Origin: Embiotoca jacksoni
Taxonomy: Eukaryota; Chordata; Actinopteri; Embiotocidae
Assembly: GCA_022577435.1 (NCBI GenBank)
Contig: JAKOON010000005.1
Coordinates: 19,118,224-19,182,223 of the forward strand
Reading direction: 5' to 3'
Length of the DNA stretch: 64,000 nt
Shown one piece after another: positions 1 to 13,514 of this stretch; the stretch's first letter is position 1, and each line of letters begins with the position of its first letter. Both the position numbers and the translations under genes were made by a program. The notes beneath the pieces were generated by a model, which saw only the letters and a list, made by a program, of their open reading frames with translations, was not told the DNA's origin and made no database searches.

Positions 1-3000
1 GTCTATAAATGGAGTAATCAAATCAGCTCGAGGAGACATCTCTTGGGATGTGTTTGATAAATAAAATGAAACAGCGGTCATATTTGATGAATGTAGTCAC
101 AAATACAAATTCCCATTGTTATTGTTGTTGTCACTGAGTCAACTATCACTGACGTTAACACGTCACGTTAACAAAATTATAAAATTAGAGCATGGTGTGC
201 GACGTTTTAAAAAGGAAAAGGGTTGCTGTAAATAAACCAGAATATGTTCTCTTTTTAGTGTTAATCTGGAAAATACTCTAAAGAGAAAATATGTAATTTT
301 TAGACAATTTAAAGGTGTAGTACAAACACACAAACTAATATGTTACAATGTACTGAGACACACACTCACACAGATTTTCTATCTCTTTGAAATATTTTTG
401 CACCACCCATAAAATGGACAACTCATTTGACATGAGTGGTGTTATTGGATTGCAGTACTGTAGTTTCTCTTTTTAGCACACAGTGTAATCTGCAACAGAA
501 AGCTCTTCACTTAAGAACGAGCAGGCTATTACTGTAACTACTGATTAATTGCTTGATTACTGACTTCATTAATTCTTCAATTACAAAATTTAAATTCCAA
601 GCAGCCAAAGCCTGGGGCTGAAAAAAAGAATGTGTTTTCATTCAGGGTACCAGGCACATGTGACAGGGATCACACAACAGGCTGAAAATCACATACCATA
701 ATGGACACTTCAATTAGTAACTTTGAACAAAACAATTCACTATGGTACAACCCAGGGTGCAATTTGAGATTTCTGCTCACATGTTCTATTGAACCTGTCA
801 CTATAAAGTATTCCTAATAAAACGTTCAGAAACCTTTACGGTACTCACTTATTATCCATACAAAATCCATGCTGTTTCAAGGTGAAATTCCACCAATAAT
901 ATGACTTACTAGAAAATTCACTGTTTAGGATTTGTGAATAACTCTCGCTCAATCCCTGTATCTCATTCCACTATTTACTTATCCTTCTTTTCAGCACATC
1001 AAACCACGAAGAGATAAACAGTGAATCACCAGAACAGAATCCAAATTATGGCAGCAGAAAAGATGAAGTTTATTTACAAAGGAAAACAATATGTCTGCAC
1101 ACTGACAATAAAAGCAGCAAAATTGGATTTACACAGTGCAGTGATGGAATTAGATGAAAAGAGATAAGAAAAATTAAATTAAGAAAAGAATGAATTTTTA
1201 AACTTTTGTCCTAACAGATTATGAACTGCCAGCTGCCTCTTTGTCTGGTAGAGAGTACTAAAGCATGACCCAGATTAACAGGAGTGCAGACAATTGAAAA
1301 GCAAGATCTGCAACGTTTGGAAATTAATTTATGTTTATCAAATAGAAACAGTTCTCACTAGAACCAACCATACAAAAAAGTATGCAGATGTGCATACAGC
1401 TGTTTCACAATATACCATCTTAGATCCCAAAAAAAGAACATCTGCTTTAAAATGAGAAATCACAACAGGCTGTAATATGAATTAATATGCCAACATCCTC
1501 GGAGCTTTGTGGTCACTTCACATATGCAGTATCCCTTGCAAAATATGACTGACTGTGATGTGATGCAATAATTGACCAGCACAAAGTAAAAACTATTAAA
1601 TGCAAATGAAACATAAGAAATACACGTTGCTATTTATTTATTTGTAATTTAACAAGGACATATAACTGTGTCATCAGCATAAAAAAAAAGACTGAAATAG
1701 TATGTTTATATGTGTGAAACCATTTATATTAGCACAATCATAATTGAAACAGAGTTTAATAATCCATTTATAAACTCACCCCACAAAAAAGTAAACCTTT
1801 TGTTGGTAAATTACAGTAAATGGTAATCAAGCAGCAGTTTATTTTAGTGAGAACAGTGGGGGGGTAAATGGGTCATCTTTTTAAAGGTGCCAAAAAATAA
1901 GCTGGACCAACTAATATAGTATAAAAGCAGGCACTTGCAAATGTGCCTGTAACAAATCAAAGCCACCGCATCAGGTTTCTAAAAAAAAAACATCCTTTCG
2001 GATCTGACATCAGACCACTTAAAGGTAACCAAAGAGAAAGCGACAGTAACAGGAGACTCATCTTTTTGAATGACACAACTAATCAATATGTATACTGCAT
2101 AAATATGCCAGCTTTCCCGGCTGATACTGCTCAGCTCTCTTTTCATTCAAAATACATACGCACTCAGTACAATGACTAGACTTGCCAGTCTTTAAATCAG
2201 CTGCATCAAACAACATGCACCAGATATTTTTTATCTAACCACAGCAACAAGAGCATCCCTTCTTGATATTATTTATATTATTTGTGTTAAATTCACACAA
2301 TGCACCGATAAATATGAACATTTTGAGTTTAGAAAATGAAATTGAATCATTAAAAAATGTCATTTGTTTTTAGAAACATCTGATGTAAATAGTAACATTA
2401 GAGAGAAAATGGATGCTGGGTTACTACTCATGCAGCAGTTATAATGACTGTTATTTGACAAAGCCTATCCATCTACAGATAACTGGAAGCCTTACATCTG
2501 AGGGTGTTTATATGTAGAAATTCAGCAGGCTTTATATAATTAGACTATCTATATTGTGAGGTGCATCCTACAACACTGCCCCTGATAGCAAACCATAATT
2601 TCACATGTGGAGAACATCTATTCAGCTAGTCATGAGTGTTTATATGTATATGTTTTTTAGATAATAGACATTTAGCTTCCGACTGCACACATCGTGTGTA
2701 GTCTCAGTCATTTCCATTGCCATTGTAATTCTGGAGTATCATATTTTTGCATTATAAATCATCCATAAAGGGTTTAATTATTTAATAGGGCTACAGGAAA
2801 TTGAAGTGGGGCTAAAGATCCCTGAAATAGGTTTGGTGATGCCACTGCTTGGCACAAAGCACTGACTGATTTTCCTCTGCTCTCTTTCCATGGTCAACAA
2901 CCATTTCCTGTCTTTAATCTTCACCAACATCCATGGCTTCATTTTTAAGGTGAGAGAAAGTGTGAGGGGACTTGAGTCTTTCTTCACTCAGTTAATGCTC

Positions 3001-5306
3001 GAGTACCTGCTTATTATGAACTTTTCAGTGAAGAGTGACTGACAGGAGCTTTGGCTTTCACACTAGGGGGAGAGGATGATGAGAGCTTGTTGAGTGAGAG
3101 GCGTTTGTGACAGAGGAAGGTCGGCGTGGATGGTAGAGAGAAAGAGAGACAGAAAGAGAGAGAGGCAGATTAATGAGATATAAATCAAATCAGGTCACTT
3201 CTTGATAATGCCAGCAATCTTGCAACAACTCCAAATATAAACCAGAATCCTTTAAGGATTCCAGTGTGGGAGGGATACCCACCACATGCATCACAAGCCT
3301 TCTCTTTTCCTCTTAGCCCCACAGCATAAACACATCATGACCAACGCAATACATAAATTAAATGAAGGTAAGCCTCTGTATTGCTGTTGTCACATGGTCA
3401 CATTTTTGCCATGTAGTCATATTACGCATTCAGTCTTTTGTCACTGTTGATCTTATCCAATATTTTTGAATTTTACTGGGTTAAAACGGGACACCACATC
3501 CTTCCCTTGAGCCAGCATCAGGGGCTGCTTGGTATCTGCTGAGATAGTTTGTTAATATTTTGAAGATGACAACAAAGTCTCACTCAGAATGGCTGAATGC
3601 TTCACTTCTATATTTGCAATTAGATATGGGTTTGTTTTTTTTAATCTATTTTTTGTGTTATTGATAAGACATTTTTCCTGCCTTGAATTCTAAAATAACA
3701 TTTAAAAAAATTCAGCATAAGTGTCACTTTTGTCTCTACTGACATCAGATAAATTGATAAGAAATATGTATTGTATCTGTCTCAAAATATAATTATATTC
3801 CTCCTCATAATAAGTTATGGCAGCATCATATATTAATCATTTGAACTAAAGTAATTCCTTTCCAATTATCTCCTGGAGCATACGCATTAGTTGGATTTCA
3901 GTAGTTAATACACAGAAGCGAGCAATAGAAATCTAACACACGTCTTTCTTACAAAATGCATATGTTAAGCCTTTTTTACATGCAACATTAATTGTTTCAT
4001 TTGCAGATAACCTCTTGATCTTATTCACACAGCATCAACGACATATACACACAAACATATCAGCAGGATTACTTATGTTGTAGAAAGCTGTATATTATCT
4101 GTCGGTGCTCACTGAATATGTGCTAATTAGCCAGACTATTGTAACTGCTTTGAATGAGTGGCACAAAACTGCGTTAGAGCCACAGAGAAGATATTATGCT
4201 TTTCTTTGCCTTTCTCTTCATTTATGGCTGGTACAATATAACATTATATATCTTGAATACAGTATGGCTAGTTATTGCTTCTATGTTCTCCTACAATATG
4301 TATATTCTGCTGTTCTTCTACATTATAAACTTTGTTAAAGTCCATTACGCCACGAATATGATAAGAGACAAACCGTAATCACGTTTGAATTTCATTTGAT
4401 ATCAATAACAGAAATAACTGACTATTTAAGAGACATTTATGGTTATGGTTTCCTGCATGCAAAAGCTGATTGACCACTGAGCTGTTAATGGATTACACTT
4501 CATAATTAATTTCCCTTGTTTTTGTTGTCTGGTCTTGTATCTTAAATGTAAGTGGAATTTTGCAGTTAAATTGGGGATCTGTCTGTTAACAATGTTATTA
4601 CAGAATAACAGCATATAAAACCTTATCATGGCTAAACTCAACAGACAGCATAAAATGATTTACATCTATTACGTTTACATTACATGTGTGTCTATTTTGT
4701 AAATTTGCACATTGCAAAATGACATGCACTTTATTTCTATTTTTGCGAAATATTCCATTTGTACGTATCAAGTGACATTTGTGATTGTATATGAACTGCG
4801 CTCCACTCTGTCCTGTTTCCCACAGCTTAAGATATAGATGAATGCACTTACTGTAAGCCACCATCAAATTTAGAGTTCAGGGATGTTGAGGAAAAATTAT
4901 TCTCAAAGAATGGTCATACTGAAGCTATTTTTCTGTGTCTTTTGTTTTAACCATCCAAGTGAAACAGACAAGCCCCGTACTTTGAATTGGTGCTAACTAG
5001 CCAAGTGAGACAAACTGACAGCTGCTCCCCTGCCCACAGTCTGACATCCTCCCACGCACAGCTTGTCTCTCTCATCCATAACAAGATGGTAAAATTAATT
5101 TGATGCATGTAGCAAATATTTATTTAACCACTATACCCTAATAAATCAGCTGATCAAAAATGTTCAGTGACAAAATACAGTTAAAACACCTGATGAAAGA
5201 ATCCCAGCACAGTTTGAGTTTTTTTGTGACAAAGCAGACAATGTTTTTGCCAACTCGTTAACACCAACATACAGTCCTAATTAGAAACTCGTGGTATACA
5301 GTGAAA
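1..5306. other. AT-rich non-coding DNA, no gene recognised
   Basis: No ORF here exceeds 90 codons and none resembles a known protein. The sequence is uniformly AT-rich, with many short A and T runs. A purine-rich GAGA-type stretch lies at about 3134-3172. The 69-codon minus-strand ORF at 2778-2987 has a plausible-looking peptide, but it has no recognisable domain and was not called. The block is consistent with intron or intergenic DNA of a vertebrate. Confidence 0.7.
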
Positions 5307-5310
5307 AGAG

Positions 5311-5317
5311 TGAGAGA

Positions 5318-5374
<57 letters not shown>
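5311..5374 (+). repeat. (GA)n microsatellite
   Basis: About 64 bp of AG dinucleotide repeat with one GTGA interruption near its start. The plus strand is pure purine apart from that interruption, a composition able to form triplex (H-DNA) structures. Confidence 0.97.
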
Positions 5375-5381
<7 letters not shown>

Positions 5382-5556
5382 AGTCATTAGAAAGAGACAA
5401 AGTCCTTTAATGAGCTGTTATAACGATGGCTACAAGTAGACATTCTGCCTCAGCTAGCGTTCATGTAAATTATTGAACTGTAATGAGCTACCCATATTTA
5501 AAAATATCACAACACAGTAGTTTAATATCATCAAGAAACAAGAAATTGACATTAAC

Positions 5557-5583
5557 AATGTACATCATAATATGATGTACATT
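5557..5583. repeat. Perfect 12-bp inverted repeat with 3-nt loop
   Basis: The left arm AATGTACATCAT is followed by the spacer AAT and then the exact reverse complement ATGATGTACATT. A run of T follows. It would form a hairpin in RNA or a small cruciform in DNA. No larger element around it was recognised. Confidence 0.85.
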
Positions 5584-5958
5584 TTTTGTTGATCTCCAAA
5601 TCACATACATTTGCATAAATTGCACCAGACTCCTAACTTCACACATACTTTATATACGTTTACACAATTTAAGTCAAACGTCTGAGTAAAGCAACAATAA
5701 CATAAACACATTTTTTTATTAGACATGTAAAGTACAGTAGAATTTACACATGCCATGAATGCAAAGAACACAACCCCTAATTCCCTATTACACTACAGAT
5801 CAAAAGTGAATTGAGAGTACTTTATTATTTGTACATTTTCCGGTATTTGGGTTGAGTTCTGTTTGTCAGTAACAACTTTTTCCACCTTCAAGTGAAGTGT
5901 CATATGTCAGTTTCTATCTAACAGAGCCTTGTCCTGTTTTTTTCAGGGACTTTTTTTC

Positions 5959-6021
5959 ATTACCTCACAATACCCTTGTGTTACCTCGCAATAACTGTTG
6001 CGTGAACTTGCAATAATGTTA
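5959..6021 (+). repeat. Degenerate 21-bp tandem repeat, three units
   Basis: Three consecutive 21-bp units (5959-5979, 5980-6000, 6001-6021) share a core resembling TTACCTCGCAATA. Unit 1 has CACAATA, unit 2 has CGCAATA and unit 3 has TTGCAATA. This is a small decayed minisatellite. Confidence 0.55.
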
Positions 6022-6334
6022 CTGAAAGCATGAGTTGTATTATGACATAGTATCTTGTAGTAGACTGCCGATGGCTGTGACTACAGTGAGTCAGTGCACC
6101 CACAGCAGTGCATTCGCGGGCACAAGCAATATTTAGACAGAAAACTAAAGGAACTGGTTCAACAGCTCTCTCACTGACCACTGCCGAGACAGACGGTAGC
6201 TCTGATTATGACTGCAGCCTTGGGATGACATAGCTGTCAACAATGATTGTGGTTGTAGGCAGGGCTGTGCTTTCGTTGTTACGATTATGGCTGTGACACA
6301 TCGTTTTTAACGGGTGTAACACTGACTGCATGCA

Positions 6335-6344
<10 letters not shown>

Positions 6345-6405
<61 letters not shown>
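6345..6405 (+). repeat. (GT)n microsatellite
   Basis: About 30 uninterrupted GT units, preceded by an imperfect GTGTGCGA start. The alternating purine/pyrimidine tract can adopt Z-DNA. Short ORFs on both strands across it only read the repeat (VCVC or THTH) and are not genes. Confidence 0.98.
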
Positions 6406-6409
<4 letters not shown>

Positions 6410-8582
6410 GATGGTTGTGCTGCCTGACCATTGTATTGAAACTTTATTCCTGAACCCCTGTGGTGGGTTGGTAACATATCGGTTGTGGAAGCACTGCATG
6501 TTCAAATATAGGTGGATACATCCATAATATGGCAGACTCAACCACAGCAGCAGCTGAAGTCTGAACTATAACCATATATCCAGCCACTGCTTCCCCCATC
6601 ACAGCCAGGCAGAGCAGCTGCAGCTGTGCTCACAACCGGTGGCTATATACTGTCAGAGATCAGCCTTTTGAAATGAGAAATGAACATTGAATGCAGTATG
6701 ATCAGTGTATAATTTCTCCTTTTTGGAGCATCTGCATCTGACCGACACACTAACTGTTCATATGGATAAAAAAAGGAATAGAAAAATTATTGCAAGGAAA
6801 TGCAAAAGTTATCCAGAAAATTATTTCCTACTGTGACATTTTGGAGGCTCCTTACTGTCTCCACAAGTTTCCTCACATATTCTGCATGGAAACATTAAAG
6901 TATCTCACTGCTTACAATGACGCATCTTTCCCTATTTTTAAATGAGGTTATTGTTGGAGAAGATGTTACACTGAGTCAACGTTCTGGTATCTGCCAGAGA
7001 AATGGTGTATCACCAGAACTTGATGTGGAAGGTGTATCATTACTTCAGGGCATCATGCCTGTCATTCAGGTGCAGGCCAGTTCTACACAGAACACAGAAC
7101 AATTGGCCTCCCCCTCAGTCTGAGGATGACCCCCGTAATCACATATTTGCCTGATAAATGAGCCACAGTCATTTAAATTGGCCTCTTTGGACACAAATGA
7201 CGCACCAGGAGCTCGTTTAAGGCTATCGACCTTGAAAACGCATGCAAGGTGACACACGAATGAGCATCTGCATTAACTAATACAAGCAAGCCAAGACATT
7301 TTTACACAAATTAGGATAACCAAATGCAAAAGTCCGCACATTTTCACATGCATGCTATATAAAAGGAGTATCCAAATAGGACAGTGGATATCTGAGTCAT
7401 TAAAAACAACCATGGTGGTTACAGTTTTCTGATTAAAATATAATTAATCTTCCAGACTTCTGTATTCCTTCTTACCTAAGGCTTCTATTCCTCTGAAGAA
7501 AAGAAAAGAAAAGTAGATACCAACTGCATAGAATGTCAACAGAAGTTGTCTGTGAGAGCATATTTGTGGTGTGTGCTTTTAGCAAGTGCAAAATTTCACA
7601 AGCTGTATATGTGACAGCCTTCTTGTTTCACAGTGAGCGTTGTGTTGAAGTGGAGACTTGTGGGTGACAAGCAATATTGATAAAACCATTCTTCACCCTG
7701 TGAACATTTCAGAGGCTGTGGGCATAAAATGACTGCTAACTACTCTTCAAGGATGTCGGATAAAGGACACTGTCTGTAATGCTGCTGTCGCTCCGGTGTC
7801 TGGTCGAGGTCAGGGTTAGCATGCATCACTCTGAGTCTGTCCGCGCCGTGCAGAGGTCATTCTGAGGCTGTGAACTCGGACATCCAGGCAGCACCGTCTT
7901 TCTGTGATTGAGTTATGGCTTACGAGTACCAGCAAGATCAAAGGGAAATAGGGAACACACTGATGGTATCTATAAACCAGAGACAAAACCGGAGGCTATG
8001 GTGTAAAAAAAAAAATTAATTAAAAATAAAGACTCAATGTGTGAATTAACCTCATTTGGCTTTCATATTAATTATTGTTCACTTATAATCTCTTTGGATG
8101 AGCACAACACAGCCTGACAGACTGATTAACAAAATGAGACATGTTGTGGATTTATGGTAGACCAGAATTATATCAGTGTTAAAAGAGCAGAACTGAATGT
8201 CTGAACAAACACCTCACCTTTGTTCTCCTTCCCGTAGCATATGACTGATTTTAAGATCTATTCAGTGATGTTCCATGGCACAATATTGTAATGTCTACTT
8301 GAGTGATGTGTCAGTATACCTATTTGACATCAATTGGACTGAAGGCCACTTCTGTAGAGAAGCTCCTAAGAGAAGGTGACCTATTAACAGTAAGAAAAGC
8401 AAGAAATAGCTCCAAATGTAAAAAAAAAAGAAAATGGTCTTGGATTCATCTTTTTAGTGGTAACCATTCATCTTGATTTACATGAATGTAAATTTGTGCT
8501 TGAATGGAAAATTCATAATTTAAGTCTGTTAAATACATAAAATAGATTTTCAGATTTGGCATTTTATGCTTGCAGTCATACT
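6406..8582. other. Non-coding stretch containing one CpG-richer island
   Basis: No recognisable gene. ORFs are at most about 70 codons. The only compositional departure is the segment at 7741-7980, described separately. The rest is AT-rich with no detectable transposon. Confidence 0.65.
7826..7901 (-). other. Possible minus-strand exon inside a CpG-richer island (unproven)
   Basis: The stretch 7741-7980 is richer in G+C and CpG than its surroundings. On the minus strand a pyrimidine-containing tract leads to CAATCACAG, an acceptor-like site with its AG at 7903-7902. From 7901 one frame stays open for 24 codons and ends with a TGA at 7828-7826, giving a peptide ending in TARTDSE. This could be a terminal or alternative exon of the gene transcribed leftward from the 44-46 kb region. 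Equally, it could be a conserved regulatory element or chance. No protein family was recognised, and the pyrimidine tract of the acceptor is weak. Confidence 0.15.
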
Positions 8583-8592
8583 GTGTGTGTCA

Positions 8593-8673
<81 letters not shown>
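8583..8673 (+). repeat. Compound (GT)n(GA)n microsatellite
   Basis: GT repeats (8583-8612, with one CA interruption) pass directly into about 30 GA repeats ending at 8673. The same GT-then-GA order on the plus strand recurs at 40.4 and 46.3 kb. Confidence 0.97.
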
Positions 8674-8676
<3 letters not shown>

Positions 8677-11600
8677 TTTAGGTCCGAATGCTGGACTTCA
8701 TTTTTTTTCGAACTTCACAACAACTGCAGTAAAATGTTTAAAATCACAATTTGAGAGAAAAACGTAACTGTCAAATTGAATGTAAGACTTATTCATTTTT
8801 TATTTTTTTATTTAAAACAGTTTTTGACCTGTTCCTTAACAACAGTCTGCTGATATATTAACACGCACACACACTACCCCAATTTTGTAAATGCTCACAA
8901 CCCCTTTTCATGGCAAAGTCGCAGAAGTAATGGAGCAAAAAGAGAGAACTACTTTTTGTGCCTAACAACATTATTACTTTCTGCTGCCGTAAAAAGCCAT
9001 AGGACATAAAATGAATAAACTATCTTTCTCGTAACTCGTTTTCATCCATCAGACAGTTTTAGAATTAAATGACAGCAGTGAAGCTCAGGTACAGAAAACA
9101 CATAGGGGCGCTGCAAGGAGCCTGATAGTAAATGTGTAGCTGACCGCTGATAAGACTAACAATTGCTAATGTTTTTCATTAAATAGCACAATAAATATTT
9201 GGGAATACATACATTTTGGAACATGCATGTCACCAGCTGTTTTTCTGCAACTTGTTGCCAAAGGAACAATTTAGAGGTAATAAAAACATCAATTAATTAT
9301 TCCCCCACCCCCCACTGGGATAGATATAGAGGCTGGATAAAATAAGAGAAATACCACATGAAAAGAAGCTTTGAAGTAAGTGAATCACAAAAGCAACAAC
9401 TCATGCAAGTCATATCAAATAAGTTGAATGCCATTTAGCTTTTAGAAAGGTCTGACAGACAGCACTTTTATATGTGAGCTTTCAAAGCATCACGGCGGAA
9501 CTAGTTTCAAAGAAGCCTAATACTCAGTGCCTGATTTGCCTTTGCGTCCGCTGTAAGAAACTCCACAATGATTTACTGTGGCAGGGAAAACAGACGCAAA
9601 AAATTCCGACAACATATGACCAACACAGACAAATAGCATAATCAGATGAGAGGAGCAGCGCTTGCCAGCAAAATCTCCTTTGACACTGCGACAGCGATTC
9701 GCACCAAAAGTGGAGCAGACGTGTAGGGGAAGTTACATGCATGAGTTGCAGCAGGGCTGTTCACACACACGGCGTATTTTTGTATGCAGTCCAACACGGC
9801 TCTTAGATAGAAAAAAAAATAGTCTGACATGAAGGTGAAATGTCTTGTGAAAATAGACTTCTTGTGAGTAGTGTGGTACCAGTGTAGAAACACTGCTGAG
9901 AGTCATAAAGTTCTTCTTATTTTTCCACTTCGGTAACTTTACGTTGTATCTTCTCTCCATTGCATCCACAGACTTACTCATGCATAAAAGGAGCCACAAG
10001 TCATTTCTGATTTCGCTGTGATAAGGTAAATTCTACAAGACCTCTAAATCTCTCTCTGTCCTTGTTTGTAACTCATATTATTTCTGAAAACTTAATTGCG
10101 CTAATATTAATTTGGCACTTACTATTTCACAAGCAGAGATGACAATAATTTGCTTATTGGTTTTGAAAGTCATTGTGTATTTTTGTGATATGTATCTGCC
10201 TTTCTTAAATTCTTCAAGTCGTGAGCAACCAATGAACAATATGACTGTTGTATGTTTGATTTTTGCCTTACGCAAAATATGGAGCCAAATCACACTTGAT
10301 ATTCACTTAGATTTGCAGAAATACAGGTTGTTTAACTTTTTCGCCAATAGGGAGCAGCCACCTTAAAACCAGCTCAGTGATGACATCCCCATGAATGGTT
10401 CGTCGCTGTTGTTCAATTTTCAATATGCCCCCTCTCTATATATTAATCTTGTTTGCACTTTTTCCAATTAAATATTGCTGTTCTTGCCCACATATACTAC
10501 CACCAGATCTCTGACAGGATCATCAGTTTGACAGCAGCCCTCGTAATGGTTCCTTCTCTGATTTTGTATATCCATATAAGTAATCCCAAACTCCAATTCT
10601 TCCAATTCTTGTCCAAATTGCATCTGATGCAGTAGGATGCTACAGCTGAAAAATGGTTTTCTTTATTTAAGGTGCACTACTATACCACTCTAATTCAATT
10701 ATCTCATATAACAGACGGAAACATTATAATTTCATAGAACAAAACATCAAAGCAGAAGACATTTTTACAGTAGTTATACTAAGCCTAATGCAACAAAACA
10801 ACAACCTACCAACACAACATAATACTTCTGTAAAACAAAATAGTAAGAGAAATTTACATTATTGCTAACACTGCAAAGCTATGACCTCACCAGTTAACCA
10901 AAACAAAAAAAAGAATATGTTGTACTATCTCTCATACTGCAATATAGAAACAGATAGAAATAGATAGAAACAGTGTCATTACAGCCCCCTTGTCATTCTG
11001 AAATCGCTGATATATGAGTGGCATAGAAAATGTCCCACAAAGAGCAATAAAGAAGTCAAAATATCCCAATAGTTGTTGTTCCTTCAGCTAGATGGTTTAC
11101 ATTTGGGAAAAGTCAATGTGTGCCCACAGTATACCCACAATACCATTTCAACCTCTTAATTGTGATTGTAGCTGTGTAATGTTATGGTTGGCTATGTTGT
11201 GGGAGTCATTACATTCAATAATTGCTCTGATCGTAAAGCAACATGGATAGTAAGGCAATTTTAAAGGATCTGTGCACCTCATGGTGCAAATATTGTTTAC
11301 TCATAATGTCGCCATTTTTCAAGATGGTTAAGAAATAAAATGTGGTCTCAATAGATGTAAAACATAACAGTCTTTGTGTATTAACTAAAATAAAATAAAA
11401 ATAAACAATCAATTATCCAGACTTCCAAGATATTCCTGAAGTAAAAAGAGATTTCCCCCTCTAAAAATGTTGTAGAATTACCAATCAACAACATCCCTGG
11501 ACTTGTGTGATGGCATTTCAAAAACTCTGATATTTGGGCTGCCTCTTTTCATACTGTAAGATGATACTGTTGTTTTGTTTGGTCCTCAGTGTCAAGGTAA

Positions 11601-12693
11601 GATAACGTAACTGAGGAAGTATTGGTGGCTCAGTCATGTTTGAGCTAAATAAGAAGATAGACAAGAGATAAATTGGAATAATAAAAAAATCAATAAGTAG
11701 AAATAATGTGCATATTATTAATTTAGCCATTCATTTACTTTTCCCAAACAATTCGTTTCACGATCACAGGGGGCAGGAGGCTAATCCCAGCACACATCGG
11801 GGCAGGAGGCAGGGCAACACACTGGTGACTTAGTTTCCAATCCACCAAAATTATATACCTTTGGACTGTGCTTCCCATACTTTAAGACGTGTACCAGCTA
11901 TAGTTTGCTGGGATAATGAGTGTGATTTATTTTGAAGAGGACCATTCTTAAGGAGTACTCCAAATGAAAATGTCAGGTGTATCCACACTGAAGTAGTTGC
12001 TGTCTTTCTCTGTCGCTCTCAATACTGTGCTTGTTCTAAAATAGCTGAATTTATGGTTTGGTCAAAAGTGAAATGACACAGAGTTATGTCATGTCACATA
12101 ATAAGGGTTAGATGGATCACTCTGAAAGTATTACCGCGACCCTGCATATGTCATTTTCACCAGGAAAGAAGGTGATTAAGGTTCAGCTTCAAGTTCTGTC
12201 TAATTCAATTCTTACCTGCCGATTCAATCACAGTTCCCAGGGGTTCTGGTCATCCTCATGTTAACTTCCAATCCACCATAACGCTGCCCCTGCAAATACA
12301 ACAGACAAACTATGAGAATACTTTAAAACAGATTACAGATTGAGAGCGATACAGTTTGTGGCCACTCCATTTCATGGGCTCCATGGGATACAGGCCATGA
12401 ATAATGCACTGTTTTGGAAAGATCATGATGTATCTCCTCAACTACCAAAAATGCAATTTTTAAACCCCCAGGATAAAGTACATCTAATACAAAATTCTCT
12501 TTACTGTTTCTAAATAATCATTGAGTCATCTTGTTAGTTTTCCTTTCAACTACTTCCTCAGCACTCTGCTGATGCTGCTATTTTAGTGCCTTTGAGAACC
12601 TCCATCTAACAAGAGGGACTTTACATTATGCTACTGTATGTCAAAAGAGCTCCTTCCCCAGGGACAAAGGGACAGTCAAAGCCATAAAGCCTT

Positions 12694-12696
<3 letters not shown>
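8674..12696. other. Non-coding AT-rich DNA
   Basis: No gene or confident transposon was recognised. Overlapping minus-strand ORFs at about 9524-9999 sit in slightly more GC-rich sequence (9480-9730), but they lack splice-site support and known motifs. A C-rich run lies at about 9302-9314, and a short GATAGAAA-type repeat at about 10950-10970. Confidence 0.6.
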
Positions 12697-12769
<73 letters not shown>

Positions 12770-12776
12770 ACACACA
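12697..12776 (+). repeat. (CA)n microsatellite
   Basis: A tract of about 80 bp of CA repeats with one GTA interruption near the 3' end. ORFs on both strands here are artefacts of the repeat. Confidence 0.98.
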
Positions 12777-13514
12777 GAGGACAGACCCTGCTGAATAAAT
12801 TATGGGGGACAAAAGCAAATGGAGATAAAGTTCCCCATCTTGCATGCCATCCATTAGTGGAATCCAGGACTGTGAGTGCAAATAAGTGTGTATTTGATCC
12901 ACAGATATATTGTTGTGTGGGCCTGTCGTGACCCATGTGTTTGTTTTAAGATCTTCCTCATTTATACCACATTACCAGCAAGTAACGTTTTCACATTACA
13001 GTTGCTTTATATCCAAATAAACAGCAACAAGTAGCCATAAAACAGTAAACATACTGCAGTTATGCATCTATATCTGATGTCGAAACAGAATAGAGTAGAT
13101 TAGCATCGACTTACAATAAGAGACTTGTTTTTCAGAAAGCTGATGAGGAATGGAGGATGATAAACTTTCTACTTTGGATGTTTTAGTGATATAGTTAAAA
13201 AAAACAAAAAACAAATTCAATCATTTCCTAAAACAGCTGGGCACTCAAACTTTTTAACAAATCTTACTCAAGCAGAAAAAAAAAGTGCATTTGTTGGGGG
13301 CTATTTTCAGGCAAATATTTGGTGCTCTAGTGAGTGTTTGTAGCAGCAGGATGGTGTCAGTGGGACTGACTCAAAGTAAACCTAAGTGCCCATGTTCATC
13401 CAAATGAAGCGACGTGTCACTCTGCAAAACAGTGTAGCTGACTGATGTGTTTTATATAGTTTCTGAACAACAACGGAGCTCCACGGCACAGAGGGAGAAG
13501 CATTATAAAAGTGT

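Noticed and set aside
2778..2987. 69-codon minus-strand ORF preceded by an AG and followed by an ATTAAA-like signal
   Set aside because: The signals are common in AT-rich DNA and the peptide has no recognised similarity, so calling a terminal exon would be speculation.
12621..12936. ORFs on both strands with long THTH or VCVC runs, here and at 6.3, 14.3, 28.6 and 37.5 kb
   Set aside because: These are translations of CA/GT microsatellites, which are open in several frames on both strands.
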